This document shows, piece by piece, positions 58,598 to 64,000 of a stretch of 64,000 nt of DNA; position 1 is the first letter of the stretch; every line of letters starts with the position of its first letter. The notes under the pieces are model-generated. The model searched no databases. It was not told where the DNA came from and saw nothing but the letters and a program-made list of their open reading frames with translations. Source of the DNA: Cellvibrio japonicus Ueda107 (GTDB lineage: Bacteria > Pseudomonadota > Gammaproteobacteria > Pseudomonadales > Cellvibrionaceae); the NCBI RefSeq assembly GCF_000019225.1, contig NC_010995.1, positions 3,356,501-3,420,500 on the forward strand, read 5' to 3'. A program made the translations under genes and the position numbers.

Positions 58598-59965
58598 ATG
58601 AAAAAGACCAAGCTTTACCTGCTCGTCAGCCTCTTTTCCCTGACCCCATTTACCGCTAACGCCAACAGCCTGCTGGATGTGTATGAGCTGGCCCTGAAAA
58701 ACGATGCCCAGTTAAAAGCAGATACCGCCAAATATGAAGCAGGCCTTCAGAATAAAGCGATTGGTCGTGCCGGTTTGCTGCCTACCATCACTGCCGGAGC
58801 CTCATTTACCAAGTCCGATATAGACACCACCAACAATCTCACCAATACCACCGTCAATTCGGATACCGATTCCCTGGGCTGGGATATCTCCCTGACCCAA
58901 CCGCTGTTTAATATGTCGCTGTGGTACAACTATCAACAGGGCAGCAAACTCAGCGAGCTGGCTGAAGCGCAATACGGGGCGGATCAGCAAAGCCTGATCG
59001 TGCGTGTAGCAACAGCTTACTTCAATGTGTTGAGGGCCATTGAAAACCTGGAAGCCACCATTGCCGAAGAGCAGGCGTTGGGCAAGCAACTGGAACAGGC
59101 CAAACAGCGCTTCGATGTAGGCCTAACCGCAATCACCGAGGTTCATGAAGCCCAGGCAGCCTATGACAGTGCCACTGCAGCCACACTGGAAGCCAGAGGC
59201 CTGATTGGTATCAACTTCGAAGCGCTGGAAGTATTAACCGGACGCCAGGAAACAGCCATTGCCCCCCTGGCCCCCGCATTTCCGGTCGTACCGCCATCGC
59301 CCGCCAACAGGGCTGATTGGGTAGAGTTTGCCCTCAAAAACAACTACGGACTCAAAGCAGCCAAATTACAAGCCGATGCGTCCCTGGACAGTGCGAAATC
59401 CACCAAAGCCGGGCATTTACCAACACTGGGATTGTCCCTGGGTTATTCCGATACGGATACGGACGGCACAGAAGCCAATACCAACTTCGACACAACGCGC
59501 GAAGGCAGCAATATCAGCTTGAACCTGAACGTGCCCATCTACAGTGGTGGAGAGACTTCTGCACGCAGCCGCCAGGCCTATGCCCAATACAACCAAAACT
59601 TTGAAATCTACAACAGCACACAGCGCAGTGTTATCCAGAATGCCCGCTCCCTGCACCTGACCATGGAAACCGATGTAGCGCGTATACAAGCGCGCAAGCA
59701 AGCGGTGGTTTCCAACCAATCAGCGCTGGAGGCAACCCAATCGGGTTATGAGGTAGGTACACGCAATCTGGTGGAAGTGCTTCTGGCCCAACGCAATTTG
59801 TATCAGGCGCGCCGCAGCTATTCTGATGCACTGTTTGATTATGTGATCAACTCCTTCCAATTGCGTGAAGTCGCCGGCATGTTAACGCCTGCCGACGTAC
59901 AAGCGATTGACCAATGGCTGCAGGACAATGCCCTGAGAAACCGCGCGCAATACGATAACTACTAA
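58598..59965 (+). CDS. tolC: TolC family outer-membrane efflux channel
   Basis: 455 aa from the ATG at 58598, which begins the signal peptide MKKTKLYLLVSLFSLTPFTANA; an in-frame start 51 nt earlier is less likely. Two OEP repeats: N-half SLLDVYELALKNDAQLKA, LTQPLFNMSLWYNYQQ; C-half ANRADWVEFALKNNYGLKAAKLQ, LNLNVPIYSGGETSARSRQA and VLLAQRNLYQARRSY. It forms the outer-membrane duct for RND/ABC exporters and type I secretion. In E. coli tolC adjoins nudF; here thi and antiporter genes lie between. Confidence 0.94.
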   Translation: MKKTKLYLLVSLFSLTPFTANANSLLDVYELALKNDAQLKADTAKYEAGLQNKAIGRAGLLPTITAGASFTKSDIDTTNNLTNTTVNSDTDSLGWDISLTQPLFNMSLWYNYQQGSKLSELAEAQYGADQQSLIVRVATAYFNVLRAIENLEATIAEEQALGKQLEQAKQRFDVGLTAITEVHEAQAAYDSATAATLEARGLIGINFEALEVLTGRQETAIAPLAPAFPVVPPSPANRADWVEFALKNNYGLKAAKLQADASLDSAKSTKAGHLPTLGLSLGYSDTDTDGTEANTNFDTTREGSNISLNLNVPIYSGGETSARSRQAYAQYNQNFEIYNSTQRSVIQNARSLHLTMETDVARIQARKQAVVSNQSALEATQSGYEVGTRNLVEVLLAQRNLYQARRSYSDALFDYVINSFQLREVAGMLTPADVQAIDQWLQDNALRNRAQYDNY

Positions 59966-59978
59966 ACGCATTTCACAT

Positions 59979-60022
59979 AACCGGCAATCTTCTTATCCAT
60001 AAAAAGATTGCCGGTTTTTTTA
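59979..60022 (+). terminator. intrinsic terminator of tolC
   Basis: A 13-bp stem (AACCGGCAATCTT and complement) with a 12-nt loop, followed by a seven-T run. Confidence 0.9.
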
Positions 60023-60333
60023 TTCTTGCGACTGATAATCTTGTAACCTTGCCCTCGCTGCTATTTCCCACACAACCCTGCTTAATTTCTGTGGCAAAAA
60101 CATGAAACAGGCAGCATTCTGACGACAAGAAAATATAATTGGCGCGTAAAAATATTTTCATTCCCTAAAATGAGCGTATAGTCACCCTGCTTTTCGCCGT
60201 ATCAAAAGCCTCAATAACAATAAAAGCTTGCTTTGCGATCATCGGAAAAGTCGTACCCTCCCCTCTTTGCATAGCATGCCGGCATTTCGGTCAATCCGTC
60301 CTTTTATTCCCATAAACTGACGAGATTGTAATC
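60023..60333 (+). promoter_or_regulatory. intergenic region upstream of pectate lyase
   Basis: 311 bp between the tolC terminator and the pectate lyase start. It should hold the lyase promoter. No ORF or clear operator was recognised. Confidence 0.35.
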
Positions 60334-61281
60334 ATGTTAAAAAAAATAGTTATCACAGCTGCATTACTCGGCTGCGCTGCCAGCGTACTCGCTGCTGCCA
60401 ACCGTCCCAGTGGTTATGTCACCATTTGTAAAATCGGGCAAACATGTTCAGTAAGCGGTACGACCAATGTTGCCTTTGGTGCGTCGGGACAATTCGTTTA
60501 CAAAAACCTGAGCGGAACCTTCTCCTGTTCTGTGGCAACCTTTGGTTCCGATCCGATTCCCTCCAAATCGGTAAAGGAATGCTCGATTCCACAATCCGGC
60601 TCAGGTGGTACCACATCATCCAGCTCCTCATCGTCCTCTAGCAGCAGTGGCGGCGGAAGCAGTGGCAGCATTACTGGTGCAAGCTGCTCCAATGGCTCTA
60701 CCACCAATGTATCGTCAACCATCCTGGTTACCAGTGGCACTTACGACGGCGGCTGTCGCGTATTTAACGCCACCAGTGCATTGGGTGATGGCAGCCAGAG
60801 CGAAAGCCAAAAACCCGTATTCCGGGTAGAAAATGGCGCGACGCTGCGCAATGTTGTCCTCGGCAACAATGCGGCCGATGGAATTCACTTCTACAACGGT
60901 GGCACCATCGACAATATTCGCTGGAGCAACGTTGGTGAAGATGCCTTTACCATCAAATCTTCCGGTACTGTTAATGCCAGAAACATCACTGGCTATGCCG
61001 GTGAAGACAAATTTATCCAGGTAAACGCGGCATCAACACTGAATGTTTCCAACTGTGTTGTTGATAATATGGGTAAGTTCCTGCGCCAAAACGGTGGTAC
61101 TACATTTAAAATTGTCGTCAACGTGGACAGATGCCAAATTTCCAATATGAAAGAAGGCATTTTCCGCACTGACAGTTCAACCAGTACCGCGCGCATTACC
61201 AATAGCCGCCTGCGCAATGCTGGCAGTATCTGTATTGGCAAATGGGCAAGCTGTACCAGCTCAGGCATTACTAATTATTAA
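60334..61281 (+). CDS. PL3 family pectate lyase
   Basis: 315 aa. Signal peptide (MLKKIVITAALLGCAASVLAA), an N-terminal Cys-containing module of about 70 residues (RPSGYVTICKIGQTCSVSG), a Ser/Gly linker (about 91-112), then the PL3 parallel beta-helix: KPVFRVENGATLRNVVLGNN, ADGIHFYNGG, WSNVGEDAFTIKS and GEDKFIQVN. The acidic Glu-Asp pairs are the Ca2+ site of the family. It cleaves polygalacturonate by beta-elimination outside the cell. The N-terminal module also appears, as I recall, in other Cellvibrionales polysaccharidases, where its role is unproven. Convergent with the BNR lipoprotein gene. Confidence 0.9.
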   Translation: MLKKIVITAALLGCAASVLAAANRPSGYVTICKIGQTCSVSGTTNVAFGASGQFVYKNLSGTFSCSVATFGSDPIPSKSVKECSIPQSGSGGTTSSSSSSSSSSSGGGSSGSITGASCSNGSTTNVSSTILVTSGTYDGGCRVFNATSALGDGSQSESQKPVFRVENGATLRNVVLGNNAADGIHFYNGGTIDNIRWSNVGEDAFTIKSSGTVNARNITGYAGEDKFIQVNAASTLNVSNCVVDNMGKFLRQNGGTTFKIVVNVDRCQISNMKEGIFRTDSSTSTARITNSRLRNAGSICIGKWASCTSSGITNY

Positions 61282-61308
61282 TTGGGCATCGACAATTAAT
61301 AATTAGTA
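61269..61308 (+). repeat. AT-rich 16-bp hairpin overlapping the pectate lyase stop codon
   Basis: Positions 61269-61284 pair perfectly with 61293-61308, around an 8-nt loop. The TAA stop (61279-61281) is inside the left arm. A GC-rich terminator follows at once. Confidence 0.7.
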
Positions 61309-61313
61309 GCCAT

Positions 61314-61343
61314 AAAAAACGCCGGGCTGCCCCGGCGTTTTTT
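61314..61343. terminator. strong bidirectional terminator
   Basis: A 13-bp stem (AAAAAACGCCGGG and complement) with a CTGC loop, between the convergent pectate lyase and BNR lipoprotein genes. Confidence 0.9.
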
Positions 61344-61395
61344 ATGTTTTAATTTATTCCATTTATATTTTTTTGGCTTGTTATTTTTCGTTCTG

Positions 61396-63582
61396 TTATT
61401 TCTGTACCATAACCAGCCTTTCCCCTGCTGCCAGGACGTTGTCCTGATCCACCAAAAGACCGCGCAACCCTGCACTGGTGGAAGTCGCAATACTACTCCA
61501 GGTTTTCCCTTCATCCATCGACCGCAATAAATAACCATCTGCAGCCACCACATAAATATGCCCCTGCGTATCAATCACACCTTTGCGCAATTCACTGTGA
61601 ATACCCGACGCGATTTGTTGCCAATGTATACCTGCATCTTCCGAGCGCAAAATCACACCCTCACCACCCAAAGCCAATAATACCTGTTGATTTACCGCAA
61701 TCATGCGTCGTAAATCAGCAGCAACATGGGTTTCCAGAACACGCCAATGTTTACCGTTATCCTGTGATACCTGTAAAGCGCCATTACTCCCCAGCAGGAA
61801 CCACTGTCGGGAATCCACATGGGCAAAAATACCATACCAATCAATTGAAGGATCAGAGGAGTGATAGTGCCAAGAGCTGCCCTGATCATCACTGCTTGCC
61901 ACCAGACCACCGCGCCCTGCTGCCATCCACAGAGATGGACTGGAGGCTAAAGGCATAGCAGTAATTTGCCAAAAAGCCTGGGTATCCGTTTGCTCCATTG
62001 CAGCACTTACTGACTCCCATTGCAAACCACCATCCACTGAGCGCTTATGTCGCCCCCAGGCTTCAAGTGCGAACAGATTACCGCTGTGTGAATCATAGAG
62101 AAGATCGGTGAACGCTTCCCCCTGATCAAACTCACTGTAATAAACCGTTTGCCAACTGCGGCCATCATCACGGGAACGCATAATCGTTCCCGTGGGACCG
62201 GCAGCAACTATCGACTGTGTTTCAGGTTCAACCAATATGGCGCGAAAGGCTGGCGGTGTGTTGGGGTCGCGATAGGCAACGGTGACCGAATGCCAGGTGT
62301 TGCCACGATCATCCGAGCGCAAAATCATCCCCAGATCCCCTACTGCCAACCAATTGCCCGCAGGTGTGGTCATTAGCTCGCGTAAATACATATCCACACG
62401 CGGGGCTAATGGTTGCCATATCTGCCCTTGATTATTGCTGAGTGCCAGGGCACCGCCTCGACCATAACCAATCCATACACTGTGGTCTGCCTTAAAGGCA
62501 AAATGATCAACCGCAAGCAGCGCCGACTCTCCACGGACCTTCCAGGTTTTACCGGCATCTGTTGACACAAAATGGGCGCCGGCAGTCCCCAACACATGTA
62601 AGGATTGCCGCAGGGGATCAAATGCAATTGCCGATAAATAAGGCATGATTGCGCGAAACTGCATGGTCAACATCTGCCATTGCGTCGCACCTTCAGTCCC
62701 ACGCAACAATTTGCCGTTATGGGCTGTCATGAAAAAAGTATCGTCCTCAGCCAGATAAAATCCCCCGGTAAAATAGGCCTGGCCATCGGACTCAAAACGC
62801 TCCCAGGAATTTCCCTCATCTTGCGATACCCACCAGACCCCATAGGTGGAGCTGGCCACCAGTGTCTTATTGAATGCATAAAATGCCGTCACCGGCGTCT
62901 CCTGTTGCAATGCGTGAAAACTCCATGTTTTCCCCATGTCATCCGAAACGCCCAGTAACCCGGATTCACCGCCCAGCAAAAGTCGCTGATGGTGACTGGT
63001 TACACCTAGCGCGGTAATTTTTTGTGTTTGATAGGATGATGGCAGCTGAAAGACCTCCCATGTCTTACCGGTATCAGAGGAATAGGGCAAATAACCTGTC
63101 TCACCCAGCAGGTAAATACGCTGGGACTCAGGCAAATAAACCAGTTTACTCAAATCCTTTTCAGCAGGATTGGGGGTTGCGGCGGCAAGTGCCGTTGACC
63201 CGGTGTGATGCGATGATGAATACACAGCTACCCAACTGATACCTTCATCCGCTGAACGGTACAGTGTCCCGTCCTCCATCAATACCAACGCACTGGCATC
63301 CTGTAATAAAAAATCCTTAACCGCCTGTGTGCCAGGCAATGCAACTCGATTCCAGTGATGGCCATCCGGGGACCAGCGCAAACTGGCATCCGTTCCCCAT
63401 ATCCAAAAGCGCTGCTGCTGTGGATCATAGAAACTCCCGGTGAAATCGGGGTTAACAACCTGGGGAAACCGGGATGCACTGTGAACATCCTGTCGCAGTC
63501 CATCACAGGACATTAATGCCAGCCACAATAATGGCAACAGCAACAAGGAGATTTTCTGGTGAGCAATATAAAAAACAGACAT
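61396..63582 (-). CDS. BNR/Ycf48-like beta-propeller lipoprotein
   Basis: 728 aa. Lipoprotein signal ending LALMSCDG (Cys near residue 26). The remainder consists of many BNR/Asp-box repeats, for example SPDGHHW, SADEGISW, SSDTGKTW, SDDMGKTW, STDAGKTW, SDDRGNTW, SRDDGRSW and SMDEGKTW, predicting one or two seven-bladed propellers. It resembles photosystem-II-stability (Ycf48)-like proteins and is more distant from GH74 enzymes; no clear catalytic pair was identified. It is probably attached to the outer or inner membrane facing the periplasm or surface. The substrate or partner is unknown. Confidence 0.85.
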   Translation of the reverse strand: MSVFYIAHQKISLLLLPLLWLALMSCDGLRQDVHSASRFPQVVNPDFTGSFYDPQQQRFWIWGTDASLRWSPDGHHWNRVALPGTQAVKDFLLQDASALVLMEDGTLYRSADEGISWVAVYSSSHHTGSTALAAATPNPAEKDLSKLVYLPESQRIYLLGETGYLPYSSDTGKTWEVFQLPSSYQTQKITALGVTSHHQRLLLGGESGLLGVSDDMGKTWSFHALQQETPVTAFYAFNKTLVASSTYGVWWVSQDEGNSWERFESDGQAYFTGGFYLAEDDTFFMTAHNGKLLRGTEGATQWQMLTMQFRAIMPYLSAIAFDPLRQSLHVLGTAGAHFVSTDAGKTWKVRGESALLAVDHFAFKADHSVWIGYGRGGALALSNNQGQIWQPLAPRVDMYLRELMTTPAGNWLAVGDLGMILRSDDRGNTWHSVTVAYRDPNTPPAFRAILVEPETQSIVAAGPTGTIMRSRDDGRSWQTVYYSEFDQGEAFTDLLYDSHSGNLFALEAWGRHKRSVDGGLQWESVSAAMEQTDTQAFWQITAMPLASSPSLWMAAGRGGLVASSDDQGSSWHYHSSDPSIDWYGIFAHVDSRQWFLLGSNGALQVSQDNGKHWRVLETHVAADLRRMIAVNQQVLLALGGEGVILRSEDAGIHWQQIASGIHSELRKGVIDTQGHIYVVAADGYLLRSMDEGKTWSSIATSTSAGLRGLLVDQDNVLAAGERLVMVQK

Positions 63583-63785
63583 CGTCGGCCCTTCTGCAGA
63601 CAGGCTGTGTCCTTGATTTTGAATACCTGTCTATCAACACAGCACATGGTTTATTGCCGACACGGAACATTATTCTTATAGATCAAGCGCGAGTTTACCT
63701 TGCCACCTGATTAAAAAAATACCAAAGGTTAACAGTTTTTACGCTAAACAAAGCGACGCTTTAGCTTTATAGGTTGCGCACAGCA

Positions 63786-64000
63786 CTATTTTATAAAAGG
63801 CTGTATAACGGCAAGTGTTCTTTGCAATGCACCGCGATTATTTTCCGCCACAGCCAAGGCCGCTGTACCGCAGGCGTGCATCTGTGCAACATCGTCCAAT
63901 AACCCAACGCAGGCATTGGCCAATGCCTCTGATGAACTCACTACTGTCAAAGCGCCCGCCTCCCGCAAAAGCCGCGATACTTCGGCAAAATTAAACAGGC
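63786..64000 (-). CDS. waaA: 3-deoxy-D-manno-octulosonic acid transferase, C-terminal part
   Basis: Only the last 71 residues are in the window; the frame is open to the right edge. The sequence LFNFAEVSRLLREAG...ALTVV matches the conserved NFxE region near the KdtA/WaaA C-terminus, followed by a typical helical tail ending VIQPFIK. WaaA adds Kdo to lipid A at the inner membrane. Identification rests on a short segment. Confidence 0.75.
   Translation of the reverse strand, partial: LFNFAEVSRLLREAGALTVVSSSEALANACVGLLDDVAQMHACGTAALAVAENNRGALQRTLAVIQPFIK

Overview
The window looks like chromosomal DNA of a saccharophilic gammaproteobacterium of the Cellvibrio group, very probably Cellvibrio japonicus or a close relative. 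The evidence is a GH67 alpha-glucuronidase whose catalytic residues fall exactly 20 positions after the published GlcA67A numbering, a neighbouring GH10 xylanase and CE2 esterase, polyserine-linked modular secreted proteins, large TonB-dependent receptors, and a gammaproteobacterial core gene order (nudF-yqiB-cpdA-yqiA-parE). No tRNA, rRNA, CRISPR array, prophage or transposase gene was seen.

Layout. 1-12 kb is a probable alpha-glucan region on the minus strand: a very long secreted protein (three CBM26-like starch-binding modules, an Ig-like domain, a PQQ sugar-dehydrogenase-like propeller and a diheme cytochrome tail, cut by the window edge), a GH31 lipoprotein, a TonB-dependent receptor, and a diguanylate cyclase with a LacI-type sugar-sensor domain but no DNA-binding domain. 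Divergent from it at 12.1 kb is an Hpt-REC-REC-EAL protein with a degenerate EAL site. 14.9-17 kb holds argD-argF. 17.5-26.2 kb is accessory: a small secreted protein, an RTX-like EF-hand protein, a flavin-dependent halogenase paired with a 1002-aa TonB receptor, a lytic transglycosylase and a SMI1/KNR4 protein. A 120-bp MITE-like inverted-repeat element supplies the stop codon of polB (26.4-28.8 kb).

29-33.7 kb is the xylan side-chain and backbone cluster (agu67A, xyn10D, axe2C). katG, a glycerophosphodiesterase, a small MscS-type channel and an aspartate-family aminotransferase follow. 39-41.5 kb is the cobTSC group of late cobalamin assembly, then a MATE exporter, a HAD phosphatase and hisC. 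A Pla-1/cef-type lipase lipoprotein precedes a long co-directional minus-strand run that reads, in transcription order, TPP riboswitch-thiD-thiC-nudF-yqiB-cpdA-yqiA-parE. Two Na+/H+ antiporter genes (CPA1 and NhaD) separate this run from tolC. The right end has a PL3 pectate lyase, a BNR-propeller lipoprotein and the 3' end of waaA.

Many gene pairs are separated by strong intrinsic terminators, several usable on both strands; these are listed individually. The most unusual items are the starch-binding quinoprotein/diheme cytochrome, the LacI-sensor diguanylate cyclase next to the GH31/receptor genes, the identical 16-bp palindromic motif in front of both alpha-glucan genes, and the palindromic element at the polB stop.
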